Shown: positions 12,101 through 22,926 of the stretch, one piece after another
Numbering within the stretch: the first letter of the stretch is position 1
Layout of the letters: the number at the start of each line of letters is the position of its first letter
Assembly (NCBI GenBank): GCA_002104985.1
Contig: MCGO01000025.1
Coordinates: forward strand, 248,001-312,000
DNA length: 64,000 nucleotides
Source of the DNA: Rhizoclosmatium globosum
Lineage: Eukaryota; Chytridiomycota; Chytridiomycetes; Chytridiales; Chytriomycetaceae
Reading direction: 5' to 3'
Notes under the pieces: model-generated
What the model was told of the DNA's origin: nothing
Databases searched by the model: none
The model's input: only the letters and a program-made list of their open reading frames with translations
Translations under genes and position numbers: made by a program

Positions 12101-13432
12101 TTCAAAGACGCACCTACGATCCTCAGCTTCCTTCAGACATATTCAACTCTTGTTGGTACTCTGCATTTGCTTGATATTCTCATTGGACTGGTTGATTCTG
12201 CCAATCTGCATGAATCCGGCCAAGAGGCCTGTCTCCTCTCGATTGTAAATTTTATTCACTTATGGGTTTTGACCATTCCACACGACTTTTTGCACTTGGA
12301 AGTTCGTGAAAAAGTCGATTTGCTTCGGTCAAGAATTTGTGAAATTGAAACAACAAACGAAATATCCAAATTTCTAGATATTTTGGACCAAGATTTACAG
12401 AGCTTGGAGGTGAGCTTTTTCGCACGATAGAAATTTACTAACCTTTAATTTCAGGTTTTATTTCGAAATGCGAGGGCAGTGCTATCTCGTCGAAACGATA
12501 CATTCCATCCCGACAGAGTCATCAACTTATTAAATACAAGCGTCGGTGGAATATACCATACATTCTTACGGACGGAGCCTCGAGTCCTGGCTGAACAGCT
12601 TGCTCTGCTCGATTACGAAATATATAACCAAATCCAGCCATCTGAAATTCTTGACTATACGTCTCGAAACAAAGGAACTGTGGATGATATTCATGCTCAT
12701 GTTCACGATGAGCAACAATTCGGAAGTGTTTCGGCTTTATTGAATCGATTCAATTTTCTTGTCAGTTATGTAACGTCGCTGGTTATTCAAGGAGTCACTG
12801 CAAAAGCGAGAAGTGAAATGATTGTGTTGCTTGTTCGGGTAGCTAAGGTGTGTTGAATCTTGACCTATTATTTTTCTAAATGTTCACTGTCAGCACTGTG
12901 TGGATATCAAGGCTTTAAATGCAGCTCAAGCGATTGTTTCCAGTTTGGCGTCGGCTTCTGTTTATCGATTGACCAAAACTTGGGAATCCGTCCCTAAACC
13001 AACTGTAACTCTACTCACTTCCTTGCGAGTGACATTTTCTCCTTCACTCAATTTCCACAATCTTCGGGTCTTGCTTGCCTCAACTGATTCAAGTGTTGCA
13101 TGCATTCCTTGGCTCGGACTGTTTTTCAGGACATTATCCACATTGCTGAATCTAACCCTGTTTACAAGAACGTTGCTGTCGGAAACGATGTGATTAAGAT
13201 GATAAACTATGACAGATGTTGGATGTTAAGTAAGGCGATTGACTCAGCGTTGAGGTTTCAGAATGCGGAATTTGTTGGCGGCTGCGAAGTGGTTGTTGTG
13301 CCAAAAGTAAGGGATATGTTGTTGAGAATGGATGGATTGCTGTCAACACAGAATGCTCAGTTTGAAGCTTCTCTCGCGGCTGAAGGCTCAAGCAATGATA
13401 AGAAAAACTTCTGGAGTCTTTTTCAGAATTAG
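9123..13432 (+). CDS. Ras guanine nucleotide exchange factor (REM plus CDC25/RasGEF domains), copy 1
   Basis: Activates a Ras-like GTPase at the plasma membrane. Exons that join in frame: 9123-9461, 9541-9783, 9928-10077, 10133-10459, 10510-11757, and from 11868 on. The N-terminal 900 residues are mostly helical and disordered, with a Gln/Thr-rich patch at 9400. The REM (RasGEF-N) domain starts at VKYATLFKLVEHIVKPNSF (about 12006). The catalytic RasGEF domain starts at EPRVLAEQLALLDYEIYNQI (about 12575) and includes NRFNFLVSYVTSLV, the helical hairpin SLASASVYRLTKTW and ACIPWLG. Near 13127 a five-T run lacks one base; adding it restores the conserved helix QDIIHIAESNP. The frame in the first 300 bases and the join near 12060 are unsure. 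Tandem with the next gene, its paralogue. Confidence 0.8.
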
Positions 13433-13466
13433 ATGAGGGTTATAATAAATTCATTGTACTATATGC

Positions 13467-15598
13467 ATGAAGGGGAAATTTGGTGAAGGGGAAAAAATGT
13501 TGCCAAAATCAGGCACACGCCTGAACGAGAAACTACTTGCAGCTCTCATTGAGATTGGAGAAGATCGCAAAGATGGATTCGTTGAAGTCCTTGAATTGCT
13601 TAAGCACTGCATTAGCCAGCTTGTTGCTGAGGATGTTGGACCAACTGCCACCGTATCTCTTCCTGACTTGTTGCTGGCATTCAATTCGGCTTCGTCAACA
13701 TAACTAGTCTCGTAACACTCGTTTCGAAGACAATCGCTTTGTTAGAGTCACTGGAGACCTCGGATAGCCACCTTGGGTTTTTGAAGGGATATATTGTTGA
13801 CATCCGCCGCACGTTTGCCAAGCTGAAGATTGAATTCGCAACCGTCTGCCTGGCGATGAGTCCAAGAAAATAATCCTACTTTGTTGATAATTGTGCAAGA
13901 ACGGGCGGTTCGAGTTGGTCGACTTGTTGTTTCTCTTTGGTTGGAATTCAAGGAAAAACTTCTTGATTTGCATAAGGTGCGACAGCTAATATTTATTAGA
14001 AACGACTGATTACTTTTTCAGAGGCCAAGAGGGTCTGTAACAGAAAATGCTCCAGTGTCTCAACTCTTGAAACAAATGATTAGCACTATTGAATACGGAA
14101 TGACAGCCGTAGACCCAAGTGTCATCGTTATCACAGTTTCAGCTCTTATTGAAGTATCTGAAAGAGTTGCTTTCTGTTTGGCGTCGTCTGAATTGAACGT
14201 TACCGATGATTTGTTTCTCCTTGATGCAACTCTTCAAGAATTGGCAACCCAGTCAATTACTGCTCTCATCCATCAAGATGCGCAAGAAATTGTCGAACAA
14301 AATACCCAAAGATCTTTCGCAGAAGTCTTTGAAGTTGCTGAGAGCCTCAAGAGTTCTGTTCGAACAGGAAAGGTCATCAGGAGCCGAACCAACATTTATT
14401 GCTGGACACTCCTAAGCAACACAGCGAAGCTTCTATAAAATCTGAGGAGAAACGGAGGTAATCAGTGTTTTTTCTTATTTAGATTTTCTGACTCCACAAT
14501 CAGTTGGCGCAAATTGATGAAAAGACCCAAGTTCCAAAAGATGTTAAAGACGATAGGCTTCGATTAAAGACTGTATTTGAGTTGCTGTCAGGAATCGCGG
14601 ATTCGTCTACACGGGATATGATTCTTCGAACTTGGTCTACTTTCTCATCAGCTAATAACGTCGCTTCAATCTTCGTTGAAAGATTCGAAACGTTTTTAAC
14701 TCCGTCCAACTATGATTCAGACTGGAAATTCTTGCGTTCTTGATTGACTGGATCGTTCAGATCATTTAAACATCATCGAACCTGATAATGGTGTCAAGAA
14801 AACAATGCTAGATTTTACAAGCTACTGTTATGGAGCATTAGAAGAAGATTTGGTAGAATTCGGACTCTTGGCCAAATTGGAAGAAGTCATTAAGAATCCT
14901 CGAATGACAAGCGAAAGAAAGGAGTCACTTCCAATGGCTACAGCTCGACTTGGCCGTAAAGCGATTGCTTCATTACTTCAAACAAGTGCCAATTCTATTG
15001 CGGAACAGCTCACAGTGATTGATTTCAAAATTTATAAGCGTATCACAGCATCGGAAATGCTAGATTCTTCTGTCTCAAAACCAAACCTCCTGGCGTTTCA
15101 ACACCGATTCAATTTTGTAGTTGGATTAGTTTCGACAACTGTGATTAAATACGAGTCGCCAAAACTTCGTGCTTTGATGATAGCACATTACATCAAGTTG
15201 CCAAGAAATGTTATGAACTCAAGAGCTTAAATTCAGGTCTAGCGATTGTATCTGCTCTGACATCTGCATCTATCTATCGGCTGAAGATGACTTGGGCAAA
15301 AGTGTGTCAAGGCAGTATGCAAGACTTAGACGAATTAAAGAGTGCATTTAGTCACCAGAACAATTGGAAGGGACTGAGGTCTATTGTGAGTACTACAAAT
15401 AAGGCAACGCTGTGTATTCCTTATCTTGGAATTTATGCCCATGACATCATATTCATCAAAGAGACGCAAGACAAGATGATTGATGGGAGGGTAAATGTGA
15501 CAAGGTGTCGTCATCTGCAGAAGGCGATAGCTTCGGCACTCAATTTCCAAAGCGCAAATTGCACAATAATTGGCGACGTGGCCTGCAGGAAGTTCTGA
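13467..15598 (+). CDS. Ras guanine nucleotide exchange factor, copy 2 (shorter tandem paralogue, frame-disrupted)
   Basis: Starts 35 bp after copy 1 stops. The helical N-terminal part (LNEKLLAALIEIG, QERAVRVGRLVVSLWLEF, PVSQLLKQMISTIE) mirrors the N-terminal half of copy 1. The C-terminal part is a RasGEF domain: IAEQLTVIDFKIYKRI, RFNFVVGLVSTTVI, ALTSASIYRLKMTW and TLCIPYLGIYAHDIIFI are all standard landmarks. A 46-bp intron near 13975 is seen. Frame breaks near 13693, 13870 and 15205 each need one added base, and at least one more lies between 14440 and 14810. The REM region is poorly resolved. Because the same lesion type hits housekeeping genes around it, I do not call it a pseudogene, though it could be one. 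The weaker REM domain may mean divergence after duplication. Confidence 0.7.
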
Positions 15599-15795
15599 CC
15601 GTTGAAAAGGGATTGTTTATTACACAATCTTCTCTCTTTGCTGCCTCGCTGTTGGCTGAAAAGCGACTATAATCTAATAAAGCTCCGACGGAAGGGGCAC
15701 ATGGACCTCGGAAAATTTCCGGACCAGTGTCCTTGGACTTTTCGGATTTTTTGGCGAGGCCAGTTTTTGCCTTTTTTCCATTCACCAAACGAACA
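15599..15795. promoter_or_regulatory. Upstream region of the ADP/ATP-carrier-like gene
   Basis: About 200 bp between the second RasGEF stop and the carrier start. It is pyrimidine-rich in the last 60 bp (runs of C and T up to the ATG). No clear TATA box is seen. Promoter role is inferred from position only. Confidence 0.3.
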
Positions 15796-16792
15796 ATGGC
15801 TGCCAAACCACAAAAGCAGAAGGACTCTTTCTACGTTGCCCTTGCTAAGGACTTCGCCGCCGGTGGTGTCTCCGGAGCTGTTTCCAAGACCCTCACTGCC
15901 CCAATTGAGCGTGTCAAGCTCGTTATCCAGACCCAGGATGCCAACCCAAAGATTATCTCTGGAGAGGTCCCAAGATACACCGGTATTGGTAACGCCTTCT
16001 CCCGTATTGCCAAGGAGCAGGGTATGGGTGCCTTCTGGCGTGGTAACTTGACCAACTGTATCCGTTACTTCCCAACCCAGGCCATCAACTTGGCCTCCAA
16101 GGACTTCTTCAAGGGTCTCTTCCCTAAGTACTCCCCAAAGACTGAGTTCTGGCCTTTCTTCGCTGCCAACATGGCTTCTGGAGGTCTTGCTGGTGCTTTC
16201 TCTCTCTCCTTCGTCTACCCATTGGATACGCCCGTACCCGTCTCGCCTCTGGTAGGGTTATTTTGTTTTTTTAGTTTATGTCAAGCATGTTCTTATTTTT
16301 TTGCTTGTAACAGATGTCGGTTCCGGAAAGCGTCAGTTCAACGGTCTCCTCGACTGTCTTGTCAAGACTGCCCGTGGACCAAAGGGTATCATGGGTCTCT
16401 ACCAAGGTTTCGGTATCTCTGTTGCCGGTATTATTCCATACCGTGGAGTTCAGTTCGGTTTGAACGACACCATCAAGGGACTTAACCCATGGGACAAGGA
16501 GACCACCTTCATTGGTATCTTCTCCAAGTGGGCCGGTGCTCAGTTCTCCGTCATCATGTCTGGTTACGTTACCTACCCCTTCGACACTGTCCGTCGTCGT
16601 CTCCAGATGGAGGCCGAGAAGCCAGTTGACCAGCGTCTCTACAAGGGTGCCGTCCACTGTTTCAACACCATTGTTGCCAAGGAGGGTACCAAGGCCTTGT
16701 TCAAGGGTGCTGGTGCTAACATCTTGCGTGGTACTGGTGCTGCCTTGGTGTTGGTGTTGTACGGTGAGATCCAGGCTTACATGAAGCAGTAA
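15796..16792 (+). CDS. Mitochondrial ADP/ATP carrier-like protein with altered signature
   Basis: Inner-membrane carrier of the SLC25 family. Exons 15796-16251 and 16314-16792 (intron 62 bp) give 311 residues after one missing T is restored at about 16228 (GAT-ACG for the invariant Asp-Tyr-Ala of the second repeat). Three mitochondrial carrier repeats are visible: PIERVKL, YPLD(Y)ARTRLA and YPFDTVRRR. Other AAC landmarks are [18 protein letters not shown] and [12 protein letters not shown]. The diagnostic AAC signature is RRRMMM, but here it reads RRRLQM, and the preceding segment ([19 protein letters not shown]) also differs. Codon use is strongly biased to C-ending codons, as expected of a highly expressed gene. 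It is either a divergent AAC or a related nucleotide carrier. Confidence 0.85.
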
Positions 16793-17183
16793 ACAACTTC
16801 TATTGTTTGGTTTGTGTGTTCATGGCATTGTTGGATTTGACTATTCTTGTGTGTTCGGGCATAGGTTTTGCCCAAATGATCAATTAAAGCATTTTCTACA
16901 TTATTGATTGACTTGTTTTTTGGCGATTCCGTCTGAGCGATAATCGAGACAAGTGGCGTCACTTTGTCGCTGCAGACTGTAGACGAGCCACTTGTACTCT
17001 GCCCTGGTCTCTTCTCCTATTATAAGGATTTTTTGTTTTCCATCACTTACTGGGCAGCGAGTTGTGAGCACAAACCAATCTTGTGCCAATCTTCCCCAGA
17101 CTCCCCAAAAATTGTGTTCGCTGTGGTCTTTCCTTTTTTTGGTCGGGTTTGCCTTCCGCCACTTCCGAAAATATCCTAGAACG
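16793..17183. other. Intergenic between carrier and glycine dehydrogenase
   Basis: The 391-bp spacer holds the 3' end of the carrier (TTTTGCCC and ATTAAAG-like polyadenylation context near 16885) and the GLDC promoter, with an AT-rich TATTATAAGG stretch near 17019. Open frames on both strands look like chance. Confidence 0.3.
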
Positions 17184-20100
17184 ATGAACTTGACACTTCT
17201 TCGTACCGCCACCCGCGCTGCCGCCACGGCAATCCGAACCCGCGGATCATTGTATGCTATGCCTGTGGCTAGCCGGAGCGTTGCCGGAGCCCGTCGTTCG
17301 TTTGGGCCCCTTTTGACATCATCCCGGTTCCTCGCTTCCTCTACTGGATCTGCAGCCTCTACTTCGCTGCCTTGGACACTTTCCCTCGTCGTCACCTTGG
17401 TCCAAACGACGCTGAGATCCAGGAAATGTTGAAGCTTGTTGGTCTCTCATCTTTGGACGCGCTGTCAGCCAAGGCCTTGCCAGAGTCTATCCACATCCAG
17501 CACAAGACTCGTTTGGGACCTGGTATGCCAGAAAAGGAAGTTCTGGAGCGCCTCCGTTACATCGCCTCCCAGAACAAGATCCTCAAGTCCTACATTGGTA
17601 TGGGTTATGCTTCCGCCATTACTCCTCCTGTCATCCTGAGAAACATCATGGAGAACCCAGCTTGGTACACTCAGGTATTGAATTTTGCCTTCTCTTTGGC
17701 AGACTGTAACTAATGATCTTCACAGTACACTCCATACCAACCTGAAATTGCTCAAGGCCGTCTCGAGTCCCTCATCAACTACCAAACAATGATCCAGGAC
17801 TTTACAGGACTTGACATTGCCAACGCTTCTCTTTTGGATGAAGGTACTGCTGCCGGTGAGGCCATGCTTATGTGTTACAGCGCGTTCAACAGAAAGAGAA
17901 ACATCTTCTTTGTTGATGAGCGTACTTTCCCACAAACCATTGCTGTCTTGAAGACCAGAGCCGAAGGTTTCGGTATTGAAGTTATTGTTGGTGACTACGA
18001 AAAGTTCAACGCTGCTGAGTACAAGGACAGTCTCATGGGAGTGTTGTTGCAGGTAATGACTCCCAACTCAAAGTCATAAGTATAGCGACTCTAACCTTAT
18101 TTCGTAGTACCCAAACAGCGAAGGATCCCTTGTTGATTACGCTTCATTCACAAAGTCTGTTCATGAAAACGGTGGTCTTGTCACTGTTGCAACTGACTTG
18201 CTTGCCTGCGCTCTCGTCAAACCACCTGGAGAATGGGGGGCTGATATTGCTTTCGGTAACTCTCAGAGATTCGGTGTTCCGTTGGGTTATGGTGGCCCAC
18301 ACGCCGCCTTCTTCGCTGTCAAGGATGAGCACAAGCGCAGAATGCCAGGAAGATTGATTGGAGTCTCTAAAGATGCCAACGGAAAGACTGCCTATCGTTT
18401 GGCGCTCCAAACTCGTGAACAGCACATTCGTCGTGAGAAGGCCACCAGTAACATTTGCACTGCTCAGGCTCTTCTTGCCAACATGGCTGCTATGTACGCC
18501 GTTTACCATGGTCCACAAGTAAGTCAATAAGGTGGCATTAAATCGTTTGATATTAATCCAATCGTTGGTTTTTAGGGAATCAAGGATATTGCTCAACGTG
18601 TGCACAACTTGACTTCTGCTCTCGCTGCTGGAGTTGAGCAATTAGGCCACAAGGTTGTCAACAAAGACTTCTTTGATACTTTGACTATTAAGGTCAATGT
18701 CGATGCTGCCATCATCCATGCTGCTTCCGTTGAGGCTGGAATTAACTTGCGTCGTATCGACAACTCCACTGTTGGTGTTACTCTCGATGAAACCGTCAGC
18801 AAGGATGATTTGGAGGCCTTGCTCAAGGTTTTCGCTCGTGGAAACTTTGCTGACCAGTACAAGTTTGGAACCACTCAGCCATACACTGCTCCAGTTCCAT
18901 CTATTGATGCCTTGGCTTCATCGCTCTCCTCTGGAATCCCAGCCGCTCTGATCAGATCCAGTGCATTCCTTACCCACAAGGTATTCAACTCCTACCACAG
19001 TGAAACTGAGATGTTGCGTTACATCTTTGCCTTGCAACACAAAGACTTGTCTTTGGCTGATGCCATGATCCCATTGGGTTCATGTACCATGAAGTTGAAC
19101 GCCACCACTGAAATGATTCCTGTTACCTGGCCCGAATTTGGAGCTATTCACCCCTTTGTTCCAATCGAGCAAGCTAAGGGTTACGAAATCATGCACAAGG
19201 AGCTTGAATACGCTCTCCAAGAGGCAACCGGTTTCGACTCTATTTCCTTGCAGCCAAACTCTGGTGCTCAAGGAGAGTACACTGGTCTTCGTACCATTGT
19301 ATCATACTTGAACTCTATTGGTCAAAGCCAGCGTAACATTTGTTTGATTCCAGTGTCTGCCCACGGAACCAACCCAGCTTCAGCCGCTATGTGTGGTCTG
19401 CAGGTCGTCGTTGTGAAGTGCGAAGAGAATGGAAACCTTGACTTGGTTGATTTGAGAAAGAAGGCGGAGCAGTACAAGGACAAGTTGGCCGCTGCTATGA
19501 TTACCTACCCATCCACTTACGGTGTATTCGAAGACACCATTGTTGAGGCTTGCAAAATTATTCACGAGAATGGAGGTCAAGTCTACATGGACGGAGCCAA
19601 CTTGAACGCCCAGATGGGTCTCTGTAAGCCAGCCGAAATCGGTGCTGATGTCTGTCACTTGAACTTGCACAAGACTTTCTGTATCCCACACGGAGGAGGT
19701 GGTCCAGGAATGGGACCAATTGGAGTGTGAGTTTAGAGATGTCTTCTTGTTGTTTCTGACAATATTTTCTTTTTAGTAAGACTCACCTTGCCAAGTTCCT
19801 TCCAAACCACCCAGTTGTCCCAACCAGCGGTCCAGATGGAATTGGACCAGTTTCTGCCGCTCCTTGGGGTTCAGCCAGTATTCTCCCAATTTCTTGGGCA
19901 TACTTGAAGATGATGGGTGACGATGGTCTCAGAAAGGCCACTCAAGTTGCCCTCCTCAATGCCAACTACATGCTCAAGCGTCTGGCTGGAGAGTACAAGA
20001 TTCTTTTCACTGATGCCAACGGCTTCTGTGCCCACGAGTTCATTCTTGACACCCGGGTGTTTGGAGCGTCCTCGAAGGTTGAGGCTATTGATATTGCCAA

Positions 20101-20534
20101 GCGTCTCCACGACTACGGATTCCACAGTCCAACCATGTCTTTCCCAGGTTTGTTTATATTTGTGTTTTGTTGGAAGGTTTCTAACTGCTTTTCCTTCAGT
20201 TCCAAACACTCTCATGATTGAGCCAACCGAGTCGGAGAGCAAGGCTGAGTTGGACAGATTCTGTGATGCCATGTTGAAGATTCGTGAGGAGATTCGTGCT
20301 ATTGAAGAAGGCAAGCAACCAAAGGAAGGAAATGTGTTGAAGATGGCTCCTCACCCAATTGATGTCTTGACCTCTGACAAGTGGGACAGACCATACTCCA
20401 GACAAGATGCAGCCTACCCAATGGCAGTGTTGAGAAAGAGAAAGTTCTGGCCAACTGTCTCCCGTGTTGACGACACATATGGAGACCGTAACTTGATTTG
20501 TTCATGTCCACCAATTGAGGATTATGAAAACTAA
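17184..20534 (+). CDS. Glycine dehydrogenase (decarboxylating), glycine cleavage P protein, mitochondrial
   Basis: PLP enzyme that decarboxylates glycine and passes the aminomethyl group to the H-protein lipoamide in the mitochondrial matrix. Exons: 17184-17674, 17726-18052, 18108-18518, 18576-19726, 19777-20147, 20200-20534; introns 50-57 bp. With one base restored near 17365 the sum is 1028 residues, the usual eukaryotic length. The N-terminus is a typical targeting peptide (Arg/Ala/Ser rich, no acid residues). Landmarks: [12 protein letters not shown], the glycine-rich GGPGMG segment, and the PLP-binding Lys in [16 protein letters not shown]. The lesion sits just before the mature protein (ALDTFPRRH) and all downstream exons are intact. 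Codon bias indicates high expression. Confidence 0.97.
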
Positions 20535-20629
20535 ATGGGTCTTTGTTTGATTAGCTTGTTTTTAATGCCGGTTCTTTTTAACGGCAAAATAAATTGTTCT
20601 ACATATATACTTTCAGAAAAACGAGAAGA

Positions 20630-20929
20630 ATGTCTGCCATTAGTCGTGCCCACGGATGGTTCGCAGGAGCCATGTCGCCCTTCAGCAGCATCATGGCAGC
20701 ACCCCTATCTTGGTTTCCTAGCATTGTATGGGCCGTACCAAAGAAGAGGACAACCCACGGCAAGAAGGTCTGATGATCAAGTGTCCGACGTCTCAATGCT
20801 GACCCTTTTCTTGGACAGCGTCTTCGAATGAACTCCAAATGGCTTCGCCCAATGAAGAACATTATCCAATGTCCACTGTGTGGTTCACCATCGCTATTAC
20901 ACCATGCTTGCAAAACTTGTATGAGGTAA
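20630..20929 (+). CDS. Mitochondrial large-subunit ribosomal protein bL32m
   Basis: Two exons, 20630-20767 and 20819-20929, intron 51 bp, 82 residues. The N-terminus is a short targeting region. The core VPKKRTTHGKKR followed by the zinc ribbon CPLCG...HHACKTC is diagnostic of the L32 family. The four Cys of the ribbon are all present. It begins 95 bp after the glycine dehydrogenase stop, on the same strand, in a very compact mitochondrial-function cluster. Confidence 0.9.
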
Positions 20930-21230
20930 GCAGTCCAACCCAGTTACCCAAACCAGAGATGGAGACATGAGTGTAGTAGTTGAAAGACCTTGGATGGAAG
21001 GATTAATGCGTGGGGATGTCATTTGGATTCGCCGGCCAAGTTGTTTGCCCTTCAGTACTAACTATGTGTCAATAGGGGTCTGAAGCACAACAGCAGTGCA
21101 TGAATGGAGAGGATACGAGCATAGTTAAAATATATATTTGATGACAATAAACGCCGGTTCTTTCTTGTGACCCAGTTGGTTGTTTGTTGTTGCCTCTGAC
21201 TCCGCAAAAAGCAAAAACATTAACCAACGA
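20930..21230. other. Intergenic between bL32m and mL45
   Basis: About 300 bp. It contains an AT-rich stretch (AAAATATATATTTG, about 21127) that could be a promoter element for mL45. No gene or RNA is seen. Confidence 0.3.
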
Positions 21231-21981
21231 ATGATTGGGTCCTTTGCACGGCCCATCGCCTTCGCCGCGTCTACCGCCTTCGTTCGACCTTTTGCCCCTT
21301 TTGTCCCAGTCCGATTTGCGTCTGGGCTCCGCGGAACGCCCGTGCGCATGAACATTCTGGATCCGGTGCTGCCAAAGCCGTTTGCGCAGGTGCTCAAAGA
21401 CCGCGAACTCGGAAAACTCGCCATTCGCACGGTCCGCCATTTGTACTCGCTGTGGCTGATTAAGCAGCGCAAGATTACGGTGAAGCAGTTCAAGGAGGAT
21501 GCAAAAGTGCTCTACATCAACTTGAACAGAGGCCTTGCCAGGTTTGCCCCCCCACTTAAACTTCTCTCTCTAGCTACCTTGTTTATCATTGATTGCGTTC
21601 TTCAGGGCGGATAAGAGTATCCTTGAGAGGGCCGTCACTAGTTCCTTTGCATCTATCCTGAACCCAGAATTGAAACGTATCAAGAGGATTGGCTTTGGCG
21701 AATGGACATGTGGCCCTATTGATCTCTCGGTTGTGAATATTGTTACTGCAACTGCACAAGGAGACCCTTCTTCAGGAGACAAGGAAGGCCTTTTCTGCCA
21801 AATCACAACTAGAGTAAAATCAAAGCAATCTTATGCCCTGTATTCGCCCGACAAGAAACTCATTGGAGGAGATCCTACAAAAGAAATTGATATGGAGGAA
21901 TATGTAGTGTATGAGAGGAAACTGAGTGATGGTGAGAATGGAGAATGGAAGATTGCGGGAAAGATCGCCAAAACCCAATAA
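21231..21981 (+). CDS. Mitochondrial ribosomal protein mL45 / MBA1-like (Tim44-like domain)
   Basis: Exons 21231-21541 and 21606-21981 (intron 64 bp) give 228 residues. A basic targeting peptide (MIGSFARPIAFAAST...VRFASG) precedes the Tim44-like domain, with helices around LPKPFAQVLKDRELGKLAIRTVRHLY and strands around FGEWTCGPIDLSVVNI and YALYSPDKKLIGGD. In yeast, Mba1 ties the mitoribosome to the inner membrane; mL45 is its structural counterpart in animals. The stop codon is only eight bases before the next start codon on the same strand. A Tim44 paralogue is the alternative, but the short length favours mL45/MBA1. Confidence 0.75.
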
Positions 21982-21989
21982 AACGAACA

Positions 21990-22926
21990 ATGAACTCAGC
22001 CCATCAACTTGCTGCAACTGTAATTGCGAGGTGCTGGAGGAGATGGCGGTATCGCGCTATATTCCAAGCCCTCAAAGCTGCGCTCTACAAATCTGTGAGC
22101 TGATTGAGTGGTGGTAGCATATTCATCATAGCCCCTAATGTTTGAAAAGGAACGCACAGTATCTGTCGATATCATGAAGAAACTGTGCCCCAGAGAGGCG
22201 GAATTTGTAACTGATCCCATTATGCAGCCCCGCGTTCGTTTTCGGTTTGGAGGCGAAATGTTTCCTCCGCGAATAATGTACAAAGTGTATACAAAGTCTA
22301 AAAACGTTCATTATTTTTGCGGAAATCGATTGATCGAGTCCGGCTCTCAGGTGAGTTGCTGTTTGGATTTGTTTCATTGAGATTTAAGTTGAAATACGTA
22401 GGCTGCCCGAGATGCTTGTCGTGTAATGGGTACTCGAGCTTTCACTGAAATTGCTGTCAGCAAAGAGCTATACATGAATTCGCGCAGAATAGCAGAGCCA
22501 TCAGATGTTACGAATAGAATGGATTTTGTCAAATACATGAATGAAATCGATAGCTTGGCTCCTAAATTCGGTGGAAGAAATAACGGGTGGCGAGAGCTTT
22601 CTTTTGCTGGTTGGGCGTAATTTGTTCATTGTTAAAATTAAGTTATTTTCAGCACTCCAAACTCAAGCAACCATCTATGACAACAATCCTCTATCGAAAC
22701 CTATTACATTGCGCAAAACTCGTAAGGCCAACAGAAAGTGAGCTTATTTCTTGGTTTCTCAAGTTTACATTTTTGTTTTTAAAGGGATATTAAAAAAATG
22801 GATCCACATCTGGGACAACACCATATGAATCAGTTCCAAATGGAGTTAGAAGATGACTTTGTCAATTTATTTGAATGGACAACAAATTTACATCTTGGTG
22901 ATTTGGAGGACTATGTTGCTGTTTGA
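21990..22926 (+). CDS. C11orf65 (MFI)-like IQ-motif protein
   Basis: Exons 21990-22094, 22132-22350, 22402-22609, 22653-22737 and 22785-22926; introns 37-51 bp; 252 residues, frame closed throughout. The first exon is an IQ-like calmodulin-binding helix (ATVIARCWRRWRYRAIF). The core has DPIMQPRVRFRFGGEMFPPRI, a segment I associate with the vertebrate C11orf65/MFI family. Exon 4 contains the poly-basic LRKTRKANRK. The cellular role in fungi is unknown; the human protein is reported to act on mitochondrial fission. Its coding 3' end overlaps that of the ciliary gene DAW1 by 16 bp on the other strand. The upstream neighbour mL45 ends eight bases before its start. Confidence 0.65.

Noticed and set aside
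300..17400. Programmed ribosomal -1 frameshifting as the cause of the frame changes
   Set aside because: There is no common heptamer or downstream structure, one gene would need six events, and the changes stop abruptly beyond 17.4 kb.
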